A stretch of DNA of 64,000 bases, taken from contig NZ_BFAQ01000013.1 of the NCBI RefSeq assembly GCF_002933855.1, positions 62,001 to 126,000 on the forward strand, given 5' to 3'. The DNA comes from Vibrio penaeicida (GTDB taxonomy: Bacteria; Pseudomonadota; Gammaproteobacteria; Enterobacterales; Vibrionaceae). The notes under the pieces were generated by a model. It saw only the letters and a list, made by a program, of their open reading frames with translations, was not told the origin of the DNA and made no database searches. This document shows, piece after piece, positions 1 to 8,878 of the stretch. The position numbers and the translations under genes were made by a program. Every line of letters starts with the position of its first letter. The stretch's first letter is position 1.

Positions 1-1502
1 TGTGCCAGCATGTCGTTAAGTTGGGTACGCTCCACGTCGGTTGTGGCGTACCTAAGTGCTTGTGACAAGAGCTTCTGATTTTCGGTTTCATCATTGACTA
101 AAATATCACCGTTTTCTAAAGGTCGCATTTTCATGTCTAAGTGGAAGCCTGGTTGAGGAACAAAGGCTATCGCACTTCTAACTAGCCCTATATCTGCCGC
201 AATAATGTCCTTAGCGAGATCTTCCTTCGCTAACATTTCTCGCGTCATAGTACGAAGTGCTTGATCACCAAGGCTATTGTGAATTTTGGTTAGTTTTCCT
301 AGTGTGTATTGAAACGATGGATCTCGTTCATCAGTGGCTAGCTTTGCTATTCTTGCTGCGATACTTTCTGGAGAGAATGAAGGGGCTAGATCAGATGAGT
401 TAAGGTATTTTTCACTCATATGTTGAGCAGTTAACACCACTGAATCTGTACCAATGACGGCATACGGGTTACCGTTTTGCATAGTGCCAGAAAGCAAATT
501 GCCGCCTTCAATGTAACTGTTTCCTCGATAAATAGTGATAGGGCTGTGTGTACTTTCGAGGTTCTTAATTGTGCGGTTGTGTTGCCCGCCGTAATCTACT
601 GTCAGCCCGACATCACGTTTAGTATTTCCCTCAAGACCAAAATTCGCATTGCTTTTAGGCAAATGGGTTTGGATAAACCTTTGTGCGTCGTTGGAAGCCT
701 TCCCCGAAATATCCGCAGGGATATAGACCGTTTTCCCATCGCGACTCATGATTCGAGCATCTTCAACCCATGAGCTATTAGGACCGTTATCTGTTTCAAT
801 GATTGTGTAGAAACGAGAATAATCGCGCCCAGTTTCTGCTTGAAGATTTTGAATGCCAGCGGTAAGCAGTTGGTCTTTTTTCGGGTTGCTTTCTTTGTGG
901 GAATATATGTTGACGTTTGTACCAAGTTGCTCAGAAAGCGCGATGAGATCCAATATGGTTGTGACCGATTCTAAGCGAAGATTAACGTCGAAATTATCCA
1001 GCGTTGTATTAAGCCCCTCTGTTGCAGGACCAACCTTCAATCCGGTAGAAACTGTTACTGCCTGAGTTGGTGGAACTGGAGAAGGGTTGGGGAGTTCAAC
1101 AGAGTTCGAAGGCAGTAAATCAAACGAGTAGTTTTTTACAGCGTTTAGCCAAGAAAAATATTCACGCGTATTACTTGGTGGCTGGAATTCCGCTCGAAAT
1201 GCTGCCAAGAATTCAGTCATGAGAGCTGGAACGATTTTTTTCTTAACACCATCACGTAAAAAGTAATACAGATAAGTGCCATCAGATTGTTTCTCATATT
1301 CAAGTTCGAGTGTTTTTCGACCGAGCGGCGTTGCACCATTTTGTGAATAGTATTGGCTTACAGATATCGTGTTTACATCTGATCTCTCTGCACTTGGCTG
1401 GTTTGTTTCACTGCCCGGAAAATGAATTGTATTACTGTTAGCGAAGGTGCTAAAGGAGCTTAGTATTGCCGAGACAATAATCAGTTTTTTGGTATTTATC
1501 AT
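1..1502 (-). CDS. Secreted pentein-fold (arginine deiminase superfamily-like) protein, 3' end outside window
   Basis: An open frame of 500 codons runs from ATG at 1502 to the window edge without a stop. AGGAA lies 7 bases before the start. Residues 1-23 form a typical Sec signal peptide ending near FANS. A WVED segment around residue 250, EGGN at 332-335 and HLD at 454-456 are arranged as in guanidino-modifying enzymes of the pentein fold (arginine deiminase, agmatine deiminase, PAD), where acidic residues, the His-x-Asp pair and a C-terminal Cys form the active site. The catalytic Cys would lie beyond base 1, so activity cannot be judged. About 200 N-terminal residues match nothing I recognise. 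The reaction is inferred only from motifs; a non-catalytic pentein is possible. Confidence 0.62.
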   Translation of the reverse strand, partial: MINTKKLIIVSAILSSFSTFANSNTIHFPGSETNQPSAERSDVNTISVSQYYSQNGATPLGRKTLELEYEKQSDGTYLYYFLRDGVKKKIVPALMTEFLAAFRAEFQPPSNTREYFSWLNAVKNYSFDLLPSNSVELPNPSPVPPTQAVTVSTGLKVGPATEGLNTTLDNFDVNLRLESVTTILDLIALSEQLGTNVNIYSHKESNPKKDQLLTAGIQNLQAETGRDYSRFYTIIETDNGPNSSWVEDARIMSRDGKTVYIPADISGKASNDAQRFIQTHLPKSNANFGLEGNTKRDVGLTVDYGGQHNRTIKNLESTHSPITIYRGNSYIEGGNLLSGTMQNGNPYAVIGTDSVVLTAQHMSEKYLNSSDLAPSFSPESIAARIAKLATDERDPSFQYTLGKLTKIHNSLGDQALRTMTREMLAKEDLAKDIIAADIGLVRSAIAFVPQPGFHLDMKMRPLENGDILVNDETENQKLLSQALRYATTDVERTQLNDMLA

Positions 1503-2024
1503 CGTTTATTCCTGATTGAACATTAATTTCCCCACGATTAGAAATGCAATGGGTAGCGCAAGTAAATACACGAAAACTTAATTCTATTGTTAGCAGTTCT
1601 GGCTAGTCTGATAGGGGCGTAAACTGGTAGCCTCGTGGAAGGGGGAATAGGTTAACCCTCTAATAAATATGGGAGTTATTGGATGGGTATCACAAGAAAA
1701 CAGGTGACTAACTGAGTAAGAAAATATTTAAAAAATTAACAGGAATGGATATCACAATATGCACTTTTAAGAACCGGAAATGGGGGGGATGACTGTTTCG
1801 ATAACATCAATATGCATTGATGATGAATGACACCTTGAAGATAAAAAGTGATTGCTCTCTGAACTTTTTGCAACTGATGACATCCATCTTAACGTATTGA
1901 AGTGATCAGCTCGCATATACAAGATGAACACATCGCGAAAATAGCGAGCAATTTGATACAAATACCCTGAGTAGCCCAATTTGTTCAAGTGACTGAATTC
2001 AAGTGGGTTATATAAGGGGAAGAA
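1503..2024. other. Intergenic region between divergent genes, no gene recognised
   Basis: This 522-base AT-rich stretch separates two divergently transcribed genes for exported proteins, so promoters for both should lie here. A minus-strand frame at 1767-1988 (73 codons) has no ribosome binding site or domain I recognise, and I do not call it. A short inverted repeat with 6-bp arms (ATCAAT/ATTGAT) sits at 1806-1821. Nothing else stands out. Confidence 0.4.
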
Positions 2025-2867
2025 ATGAGAAAAAGGATTTTAGCGTGCGTTATTTTTGCTGCGTTATCTGGTGCATCGGCGATCGCACAAAGACCAGCAG
2101 AACCCGCGTTGTTACTTGCCAATGACTATTCGTCGGAAATTAATCTAGATGAATACTGGGTATCAGAAAAATTGGATGGTATTCGCGCTGTGTGGGACGG
2201 TACATCGCTTTACACACGTAAAGGTACCAAGATTCACGCGCCTGCTTGGTTCACCGAAGGGCTCCCTTCGTTAAAAATGGAAGGCGAGTTATGGGCTGGA
2301 AGAGGGAAGTTCCATGTTGTTCAGCAAACGGTTATGGACAAAACTCCATCTGACACCGCATGGAAAAACATTCAATTTATGATCTTCGACTTGCCTCACT
2401 CTGCTGGTGACTACGCAAAACGGTATTACGACATTAAGAATTGGGTAAAAACCGTTGATCAACACCACGTCCAATATGTAGAGCACATTTCCGCATCTAA
2501 CCATTCCCAACTAATGAAAATGCTGGACAGAGTCGATGATAATTATGGCGAAGGTTTAATGCTTCGAAAGGTGAGCAAAAGCTACCGAGCAGGACGTTCA
2601 GACGATTTACTTAAGCTCAAAAAATACGAAGATGCGGAAGCGACAATCATTGGATACAAACCGGGAGAAGGAAAGTACCACGGAATGTTGGGGTCATATC
2701 TAGTGCGTTGTGCTAACGGTAAAGAGTTTTACATTGGAAGCGGGCTAAAAGATTCAATGAGGAAACAACCATTACCCATTGGTGCAACGATCACTTACCG
2801 TTTCAACGGACGTACTGAGTCAGGAAAGCCTCGATTTGCCCGTTTTTTACGTGAAAGAGTAGAGTAG
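2025..2867 (+). CDS. ligE: ATP-dependent DNA ligase with signal peptide (LigE type)
   Basis: Seals nicked DNA using ATP. The nucleotidyl motif KLDG places the adenylated lysine at residue 49, and the late motif LLKLKKYEDAEA (residues about 192-203) is the usual ligase motif V, followed by a small OB-fold domain. At 280 residues it is one of the minimal two-domain bacterial ligases. Residues 1-21 form a clear Sec-type signal peptide, which in this family (Haemophilus, Neisseria, Vibrio) is known to be removable and suggests periplasmic location, perhaps linked to DNA uptake. A strong GGGGAAG ribosome site precedes ATG. It is monocistronic and ends 16 bases from the convergent lipoprotein gene. 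Confidence 0.9.
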   Translation: MRKRILACVIFAALSGASAIAQRPAEPALLLANDYSSEINLDEYWVSEKLDGIRAVWDGTSLYTRKGTKIHAPAWFTEGLPSLKMEGELWAGRGKFHVVQQTVMDKTPSDTAWKNIQFMIFDLPHSAGDYAKRYYDIKNWVKTVDQHHVQYVEHISASNHSQLMKMLDRVDDNYGEGLMLRKVSKSYRAGRSDDLLKLKKYEDAEATIIGYKPGEGKYHGMLGSYLVRCANGKEFYIGSGLKDSMRKQPLPIGATITYRFNGRTESGKPRFARFLRERVE

Positions 2868-2882
2868 ATAATACGATCGAGC

Positions 2883-3896
2883 TTAAGAACCTGGCGCATC
2901 TCCGCATCTGGCAAAAAGCCCTTGCCAGTATTTTACATGGGCGAGTGTCGCTGTTTTGAACCGCTTATGATGTTGCTCTATATCGTAAAAGTTTGGGTAG
3001 CTTTCATTGGCCTTTTGCAGAATAACCACCAGCTCGACATTCAGTTTCCTGTATGTTGTATCAAGCCTTGATAAATACGGTTGAATTTTCTCGACATACT
3101 GGTTTTGAAACACGTTTTTCATATACGTGAACTGGGTATTATCACGTTTCTCTCCACAGCGAATGTTTTCATCAAATTGATTCAGTTGTTCAGTTGCTTG
3201 ATGGAGCCACTGGGTACTATTAATTAAGCTAAAGCTGAGAGAGCCAATGACATTCGTCGTTTCTATTACTTTCTGCGACGGCGTAACTAAAAATTCGTTC
3301 ACCGTATTATGCTCTTCGCCATTTGAGGCATCAGACAATTGCAGTGTAATTTGGTAAAACGGTTTAAGCGCGAGGTTAAGCTCAGTTAACCCGAAAGCAC
3401 CGTTAGTAGGCAACCAATCATTACCACTCAGCTGTGTACGCCAAGCTTCGCTTTGAGTAATAACATGTTGCAGGTGTAGCGGGTAATGCTCTTTCTTTTC
3501 GGTGTAAGCTTTGCTGAGCTTGCGTTGAACCTCTTCGGATATATCGGGATGATTCAAGCATTTGTCTACGCCAGTTAAAAATCGAGTTTCGTAATCAAGT
3601 TGATGAAATTCATCTTGAACTTTACCGAGTGATGAATTCCTTTCTGCTATCAGTTCAAAAAGTCCGCAGCGTCTTAATTCATAAGATTCGAGCAATCCAA
3701 TGGAAATACGTGGAATGGGGGTTTGGAGAAGCTTTTTGTCTGGCAAGCTAACAAAAACGGTATCTGGTGCGCTTAGAGATGTCACATCCTGAACTCGCGC
3801 TATGCGAGTTATGTAATCGTCATACATGGAAAGTACAGGATCGGTACACCCTGAAAGCATTGTTACACATACGATAGCCAGTGTGCGCGACGACAT
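2883..3896 (-). CDS. DUF3080-family lipoprotein
   Basis: A 337-residue predicted lipoprotein of unknown function. The start at 3896 is chosen because GAGGA lies 5 bases upstream and because the next residues form a classic lipoprotein signal (MSSRTLAIVCVTMLSGC) with Cys17 as the lipidation site; a longer frame to 3950 would spoil the signal. The mature part is mostly helical and hydrophilic, with no catalytic motif that I can see. The family assignment (DUF3080, common in Vibrio and Shewanella) is from memory of similar proteins in the same position beside norM. It has its own start downstream of the norM terminator, so it is probably a separate transcript. Confidence 0.65.
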   Translation of the reverse strand: MSSRTLAIVCVTMLSGCTDPVLSMYDDYITRIARVQDVTSLSAPDTVFVSLPDKKLLQTPIPRISIGLLESYELRRCGLFELIAERNSSLGKVQDEFHQLDYETRFLTGVDKCLNHPDISEEVQRKLSKAYTEKKEHYPLHLQHVITQSEAWRTQLSGNDWLPTNGAFGLTELNLALKPFYQITLQLSDASNGEEHNTVNEFLVTPSQKVIETTNVIGSLSFSLINSTQWLHQATEQLNQFDENIRCGEKRDNTQFTYMKNVFQNQYVEKIQPYLSRLDTTYRKLNVELVVILQKANESYPNFYDIEQHHKRFKTATLAHVKYWQGLFARCGDAPGS

Positions 3897-3966
3897 ATTT
3901 TCCTCGAATAAACTTGTTAAGAACGCAATTCTAGTACGTGCTAAACGCAAAGATACATCAATAAAA

Positions 3967-3999
3967 ACAACAATGCCCAGATTATCTGGGCATTGTTGT
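3967..3999 (-). terminator. Rho-independent terminator of norM
   Basis: A perfect 15-bp inverted repeat (3967-3981 with 3985-3999, 3-base loop) lies 20 bases after the norM stop. On the minus strand it is followed by a short T-rich run. Confidence 0.8.
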
Positions 4000-4019
4000 T
4001 ATCGTAAGTTTTCAGTGTT

Positions 4020-5390
4020 CTAACGCGACGAAAACGCCAGCTGAACATCATCGGGTTGCTTGTGCATCCAATGGAGACGAAGTCCGAGCATAATGGCAGC
4101 AGAACTCAACCCAATAATAAAGCCAATCCAGAAACCCGTTGCTCCCATAGGTTCGGTAACCCAGTCCGTCATGCCTAAAATGTATCCCGCTGGTAACCCG
4201 AGAACCCAATACGCGATGAACGTTCGGTTAAAAATAGCTTTCATGTCTTTGTAGCCACGCAATGCTCCAGCGGCAATAACTTGGATTGAATCCGTGCACT
4301 GGTATACCGCTGCGTATACCAATAGGGCACTTGCAACAGAGACCACTTCTCGGTTGTCGGTATAGAGCAGAGATATTTGTTCTCTAAAAACGATGGTCAT
4401 CAATGCTGTGAAACACGCTGTGATTAAGCCAACAATAATACCGACACGAGACGCAATCGTTGCGCCTTCCGTGCTCTTTTCCCCAAGCTTGTGTCCAACT
4501 CGAATGCTCACCGCTGCACCGATACTCATGGGAAGCATAAAGACTAGAGTGGAAAAGTTAATAGCGACTTGATGGGAAGCGACCGTTGTTGGTCCTAGAG
4601 GCGCTATTAACAAAGCAACCACTGCAAACAGGGTCACCTCAAAGAACAATGCTGCCGCAACAGGTAAACCTAATTTAAATAAGCGAAGCTGCGCTTTCCA
4701 TTGTGGTGGATGAAACGCGCCAAAAAGATTGATATGACGGAGCTTCTTTGCGTTCGCGACATAAAAATACATCATGCCGAACATGATCCAGTACACAATG
4801 GTTGTAGCAACACCACAGCCAACACCGCCCAACGCAGGCGCTCCAAACTTACCGTAGACGAATATCCAGTTAAGTGGAATGTTAAGCAGCAAGCCAACAA
4901 AGCCGATAACCATTGCAGGCTTTGTTAAAGACAATCCATCAGTAAGGCTACGCAGTGTTTGAAATAATAGAAATGCCGGCACTGCAAGCATTACAGCGTA
5001 CATGTACCCATTCGCTTTTTCTGCCATGAGCGCTTCAACTTGCATCCAATCAAGAATTTGCTGAGTTTGAAAAAGCACGCCAATAATAGGGATCGACAGT
5101 AGCAAGGATAAATAGATCCCTTGCTGAATCTCAAAAGGTATCTTCACCTGACGGCTGGAGCCATTTAATTGTGCTACTACGGGAACGAGTGCCATGAGAA
5201 GACCAATACCAAACAAGATGGAGGGTAACCAGACGCTCGTCGCAATAGCAACTGCAGCCATGTCTGTTGGGCTGACGCCACCAGCCATTACCGTGTCGAC
5301 AAAACCCATACCTGTTTGGGCAACGGACGCAATAAGGACAGGAGTGGCTAACTTAATTAACTGAGAGGCTTCTTTTTGATAACGATGCAC
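4020..5390 (-). CDS. norM: MATE family multidrug efflux pump NorM
   Basis: Inner-membrane antiporter of 456 residues that exports cationic drugs and dyes in exchange for Na+ or H+. The protein shows about 12 hydrophobic helices in two repeats. The first begins near residue 11 with LIKLATPVLIASVAQTGMGF and the conserved VDTVMAGGVS, the second near residue 240 with LGLPVAAALFFEVTLF. Length and sequence fit the classic Vibrio NorM, the founding MATE protein. It is divergent from riboflavin synthase with only 102 bases between them, an arrangement conserved in vibrios as far as I recall. Followed by its own terminator. Confidence 0.93.
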   Translation of the reverse strand: MHRYQKEASQLIKLATPVLIASVAQTGMGFVDTVMAGGVSPTDMAAVAIATSVWLPSILFGIGLLMALVPVVAQLNGSSRQVKIPFEIQQGIYLSLLLSIPIIGVLFQTQQILDWMQVEALMAEKANGYMYAVMLAVPAFLLFQTLRSLTDGLSLTKPAMVIGFVGLLLNIPLNWIFVYGKFGAPALGGVGCGVATTIVYWIMFGMMYFYVANAKKLRHINLFGAFHPPQWKAQLRLFKLGLPVAAALFFEVTLFAVVALLIAPLGPTTVASHQVAINFSTLVFMLPMSIGAAVSIRVGHKLGEKSTEGATIASRVGIIVGLITACFTALMTIVFREQISLLYTDNREVVSVASALLVYAAVYQCTDSIQVIAAGALRGYKDMKAIFNRTFIAYWVLGLPAGYILGMTDWVTEPMGATGFWIGFIIGLSSAAIMLGLRLHWMHKQPDDVQLAFSSR

Positions 5391-5492
5391 AGATTACTCC
5401 GATACTGCATATAAATCGGGATAGAGTGGCGCATAATAAAGAATTGATCGTAAGATACCAATAACTTTGTTGAGTATAGAAAAGAGAGCCAA

Positions 5493-6101
5493 ATGTTTAC
5501 TGGGATTGTACAAGGTACAGCGAAGATCATATCGATAGAAAAGAAAAAGGAATTCCAAACTCACATTGTTGAGCTGAATGGCAGTTTAGGTGAAAACTTA
5601 CAAATTGGCGCGTCAGTGGCACATAACGGATGTTGCCTGACCGTAACAAGAGTAGAAGGCAGCCATGTGTGGTTTGATCTAATGCAAGCAACATTAAAGC
5701 TAACCAATTTAGGTACATGCCAAGCAGGCGACAGCATAAATGTAGAAAGAGCTGCAAAGTTTGGAGACGAAATTGGTGGGCATTCTATGTCGGGACATAT
5801 TTCGACTGTCGCCAAAATTTCTGACATTGAAAGCACAGAAAACAATCGAACCATCTGGTTTGAGCTAGAGCCTGATCAAATGCGCTACGTATTGGAAAAG
5901 GGCTACATTGGCATTGATGGTTGTTCACTCACTATTGGCAGCGTGAAAGGCAACGCATTCTGTGTTCACCTTATTCCAGAAACATTAACGCGTACTCTTT
6001 TTGGAAATCGCACAATCGGAGAGCTGGTTAATATAGAGTTTGACCCACAAACACAAGCAATTGTCGATACAGTAGAAAGAGTGTTAGCAAATCGAAATTA
6101 A
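5493..6101 (+). CDS. ribE: Riboflavin synthase, alpha subunit
   Basis: Converts two 6,7-dimethyl-8-ribityllumazine molecules into riboflavin, the last step of vitamin B2 synthesis, in the cytoplasm. It starts with the family hallmark [10 protein letters not shown] and shows the internal duplication of two lumazine-binding barrels (HNGCCLTV near residue 44 and [10 protein letters not shown] near residue 145). At 202 residues it is slightly shorter than the Escherichia coli enzyme. It stands alone, away from the main rib operon. I see no FMN riboswitch in the short 5' region. It ends at a strong bidirectional terminator shared with the next gene. Confidence 0.93.
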   Translation: MFTGIVQGTAKIISIEKKKEFQTHIVELNGSLGENLQIGASVAHNGCCLTVTRVEGSHVWFDLMQATLKLTNLGTCQAGDSINVERAAKFGDEIGGHSMSGHISTVAKISDIESTENNRTIWFELEPDQMRYVLEKGYIGIDGCSLTIGSVKGNAFCVHLIPETLTRTLFGNRTIGELVNIEFDPQTQAIVDTVERVLANRN

Positions 6102-6134
6102 TTTGTAATATATTGAATTTTATATGATTATGAA

Positions 6135-6167
6135 AAAAGCGCACTGAATTCAATTCAGTGCGCTTTT
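6135..6167. terminator. Bidirectional terminator between ribE and the CPXCG gene
   Basis: A perfect 16-bp inverted repeat (6135-6150 with 6152-6167) with A-tract and T-tract arms lies between two convergent genes, so it can work on both strands. Confidence 0.85.
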
Positions 6168-6216
6168 ACTTCTTGATGCGATTGAAACGATGAAAAACAG
6201 TCTTAAACTTATGAAT

Positions 6217-6420
6217 TTAGAATATTTGTTCGTCATCGGCATCGACGGTTAACTGCACCTTATCATGCTGCTCGTCGACAAACATATTCAAATGAATTGC
6301 ATGACAACAAGCCGGGCAGTCATCGTAAAAATCTTGGCTGCCATTTGATGAGTCCAAGGTAATGCCTATTGTGTATCCACAATGTGGACACTTTACACTT
6401 TTCTCTGTGTAATTTTTCAT
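6217..6420 (-). CDS. CPXCG-motif cysteine-rich small protein
   Basis: A 67-residue protein with two cysteine pairs, CPHCG at residues 11-15 and CPAC near residues 35-38, expected to bind one zinc ion as a small ribbon. It matches the CPXCG family (Cys_rich_CPXG) common in gamma-proteobacteria; no function is established. The acidic C-terminus (DADDEQIF) is typical. It starts at ATG 6420 with AAGG shortly upstream and is probably monocistronic. Confidence 0.75.
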   Translation of the reverse strand: MKNYTEKSVKCPHCGYTIGITLDSSNGSQDFYDDCPACCHAIHLNMFVDEQHDKVQLTVDADDEQIF

Positions 6421-6795
6421 AACACCCTTCCTTACATCACTTAGAATCCCCTGATGAATTCTTATTCATACTAGCTCTTTGCCTTACTAATCGAATTGAA
6501 TTAAGTATGAAACATGCTTAAGTGCAAATTTTCAAAGAAAAACGACTTAGATCACGTGTTGGCGGTCAGAAAAATGCATCTGAGCTGGAAAAAGAAGAGT
6601 AGAGATTTGTAAGAACAGAGTAAGAAATGACGAATTATTCGTCATCTTATATAAAATTAAGCACGTAATAATTTGAAATATTAATTATGTACCGAAATGA
6701 AAAAAAGGTGAAAGACATACCAAGCCAATTAATTCGGTTCTCTAAAGCGCACCGCCGTATAGGTATGTCCTGAGCCGTTAACCCTACGAATTTTC
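6421..6795. other. Intergenic region, promoter of the CPXCG gene expected
   Basis: A 375-base AT-rich gap. A spaced 8-bp inverted repeat (GACATACC at about 6715 and GGTATGTC at about 6757) is visible near the 3' end of the fructosamine-kinase gene. No gene, tRNA or clear small RNA can be supported. Confidence 0.35.
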
Positions 6796-7656
6796 TTAGC
6801 GTAAGCTGTCTACGATATTTTGAGCATCATCTAGATAACTTCCACCAAACAGGTTGCAATGGTTCAAAATGTGGTAAAGATTGTAAATGTCTCTACGCGA
6901 GTGATAGCCTGAATCGAGTGGTCTTAAGCTTTCGTAGCCTTGATAAAAGTCCGACATAAATCCGCCAAAGAGCTCCGTCATAGCGATGTCGCATTCTGAA
7001 TCTCCCCAATAAGGCGCAGGATCGTACAGCATTGGACCGACAGGCGTATTCGATATGTTTCCGCTCCACAAGTCACCATGGAGTAAAGAGGGGGTAGGGT
7101 GGTGCGTCGCAAGACGCTCGTATACAGTGGCAACGATCTCATCCGGTTGCCCAAATTCCACGCCTTTTTCCTGCATTAATTGAAGTTGCCAACCAATACG
7201 TTGTTCAGAAAAGAAACGAGCCCAGTTCTTATGCCAGGAATTAGGCTGTAACGTCGCACCAACGTAGTTATCTGCATCAAAGCCAAACTCGCGTTGATCT
7301 CCCCAACTATGGTGTTTAGCAAGCTGCAAACCAAACCGATAGCTTGCTTTGGCACTTTCTAGGGGCTTACAGGGTATGTAGTTAAGGATAAGAAATGCGT
7401 GATCTTTGCAATGACCAACGTGAACGACTTCTGGCAAAAACAGTGTGTCGGATTGTTTTAGAGCGGTAAGACCTTCCGATTCCAATTCAAATCGAGGTAG
7501 GAATGATCGATCGTTAACTTTAATAAAATAACGTTGTTCTCCATCGCTAATCATATAGCTCTGGCTAATGTCACCGCCGCTCAAACGGACTTTTTCGGAA
7601 ATTTTGTAATCAAAAACGAGTACTTCAGAAAGTTGCTGCGCAATGGATTGCCACAT
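6796..7656 (-). CDS. Fructosamine/ketosamine-3-kinase family protein
   Basis: Predicted cytoplasmic kinase of 286 residues related to fructosamine-3-kinase, which phosphorylates sugar amines on glycated proteins so that they decompose (protein deglycation). The kinase-fold markers are present: YFIKVN with the ATP-binding lysine near residue 47, the catalytic loop LLHGDLWSGN near residues 192-201, and the metal-binding DPAPYWGDSE shortly after. Length matches the bacterial YniA group. It is a single gene on the minus strand. The true substrate of bacterial members is not settled, so the name is a family name. Confidence 0.85.
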   Translation of the reverse strand: MWQSIAQQLSEVLVFDYKISEKVRLSGGDISQSYMISDGEQRYFIKVNDRSFLPRFELESEGLTALKQSDTLFLPEVVHVGHCKDHAFLILNYIPCKPLESAKASYRFGLQLAKHHSWGDQREFGFDADNYVGATLQPNSWHKNWARFFSEQRIGWQLQLMQEKGVEFGQPDEIVATVYERLATHHPTPSLLHGDLWSGNISNTPVGPMLYDPAPYWGDSECDIAMTELFGGFMSDFYQGYESLRPLDSGYHSRRDIYNLYHILNHCNLFGGSYLDDAQNIVDSLR

Positions 7657-7765
7657 ATCCGGTCCCTATTAATAAATTAAATAGCCTCACACCAATATTA
7701 GCCCATAACTTTTTGTGGTTACTGTTATATATGCCACATATAGCCGATACACTTGGTGCCGATAA

Positions 7766-7788
7766 GATCAAATGATCTGATCAAGATC
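7766..7788. promoter_or_regulatory. Cluster of four Dam (GATC) sites
   Basis: Four GATC sites fall at 7766, 7774, 7779 and 7785, upstream of the response regulator/diguanylate cyclase pair. Such density is well above chance and could allow methylation-sensitive control; that role is inference. Confidence 0.3.
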
Positions 7789-7860
7789 TTCTTTTCATTA
7801 GCAGATGTGAAGCAACTCAGATTTTGAGCACAAAAACTAAACTAAAGCATAGGTTTGTAA

Positions 7861-7889
7861 AATCAATACACTATAGTGTGATGTTGATT
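7861..7889. promoter_or_regulatory. Extended palindrome, candidate operator upstream of the regulator/cyclase operon
   Basis: A perfect 12-bp palindrome ACACTATAGTGT (7868-7879) is enclosed by outer arms AATCAA and TTGATT. It sits 27 bases before the response regulator start, where a repressor or activator could act. The protein is unknown. Confidence 0.4.
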
Positions 7890-7904
7890 CAGGAAAATAA
7901 TCCC

Positions 7905-7919
7905 ATGCGTTTGTTATGA
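7905..7919 (+). CDS. Possible 4-codon leader peptide overlapping the regulator start
   Basis: ATG at 7905 has AGGA about 10 bases upstream and reads four codons (Met-Arg-Leu-Leu) to a TGA that overlaps the ATG of the next gene in the form ATGA. The downstream gene has no good ribosome site of its own, so this mini-frame could deliver ribosomes to it by translational coupling. The sequence shows the overlap; the function is inference. Confidence 0.35.
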   Translation: MRLL

Positions 7920-8878
7920 AAGTACTTATCTGTGACGATTCGGCTCTGGCTAGAAAGTCAGTGGCTCGTTGTATCGCGAATTCTGAGCACCAACAAATAC
8001 TGTTTGCTGGTGACGGTCAAGAAGCTCTGGACATACTGAAAGTGCAGAACATCGACGTTATGTTTCTGGATCTTACAATGCCAGTTCTTGATGGTTATGA
8101 AGTACTTTCCGCACTACCAGTAAATAATTATCCGACAAAAGTTATTGTTGTCTCTGGTGACGTACAACAAGCCGCAAAAGAGCGTTGCCGAAACCTTGGG
8201 GCTTATGAATTTATAGAGAAACCTCTCAATCCTGAAATCGCCAGACCCTTATTTCCACGCATTGGACTGACCTTTTCTCAAAGCGCTTCCTCTGATCCTC
8301 TTCCTAAGCTTGATCCAATGACAAAGTTCAAAGAGCTAACCAATATCTCTTTAGGTCGAGGCGCTGCGATCATATCCGATCATTTAGGCGAGTTTATCCA
8401 TATCCCGATACCCAATGTCGGCTTATTAAGTTCTGGTGAACTGGCCATGACATTAGAAGATGTACTGCATAGAGAAGGCGCAATAGCAGTTGCTCAACGC
8501 TTTGTTGGTGGGGGCATACACGGTGAAGCTTTAGTTTGTATGCGAGGCAACCAAATAGAGGAAATGGGGCAAAGCCTTGGATTTCAGGTTAAAGAATCTT
8601 CTTACAATGAGGTGGTCATCAATATCGCCAATTTATTAGTGGCGTCTTATCTCGTTTCGCTTGGTGAACAGATGTGTACACAGTTTGCGTTGCGTCAGCC
8701 TGCGGTTATCGATCATTTTCACCAAGAAATCAATTCTCTCAATGTCGGTGGAATGGGCGAGTTATTTACTATTGAGTACACGTATTTTGCCGAATCAATT
8801 AACTTTGAATGTGAAGTGCTATTCCTTATTGATTCGCGATCGGTTGGCAAAATTAAACGTATACTGGAGACACTGTAA
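7916..8878 (+). CDS. Response regulator with CheY receiver and CheC/CheX-like phosphatase domain
   Basis: A 320-residue cytoplasmic signalling protein. Residues 1-120 form a CheY-like receiver with acidic pocket DD at 7-8, phosphoacceptor Asp52 and the conserved lysine in the FIEKPLNP segment. Residues about 130-320 resemble the CheC/CheX family, whose members bind or dephosphorylate CheY-P (a doubled pattern around SGELAMTLEDVL and GGMGELFTIEY). It probably senses a phosphorelay and tunes chemotaxis or the following cyclase. It overlaps the next start codon by one base (TAATG), so the two form an operon. No sensor kinase is adjacent. ATG 7916 has a weak ribosome site; see the leader mini-frame. 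Confidence 0.78.
   Translation: MKVLICDDSALARKSVARCIANSEHQQILFAGDGQEALDILKVQNIDVMFLDLTMPVLDGYEVLSALPVNNYPTKVIVVSGDVQQAAKERCRNLGAYEFIEKPLNPEIARPLFPRIGLTFSQSASSDPLPKLDPMTKFKELTNISLGRGAAIISDHLGEFIHIPIPNVGLLSSGELAMTLEDVLHREGAIAVAQRFVGGGIHGEALVCMRGNQIEEMGQSLGFQVKESSYNEVVINIANLLVASYLVSLGEQMCTQFALRQPAVIDHFHQEINSLNVGGMGELFTIEYTYFAESINFECEVLFLIDSRSVGKIKRILETL

Noticed and set aside
1767..1988. 73-codon minus-strand frame
   Set aside because: No ribosome site, no domain and no recognisable composition; more likely chance.
5391..5492. FMN riboswitch before riboflavin synthase
   Set aside because: The 102-base gap also holds the norM promoter and shows no RFN-element helices.
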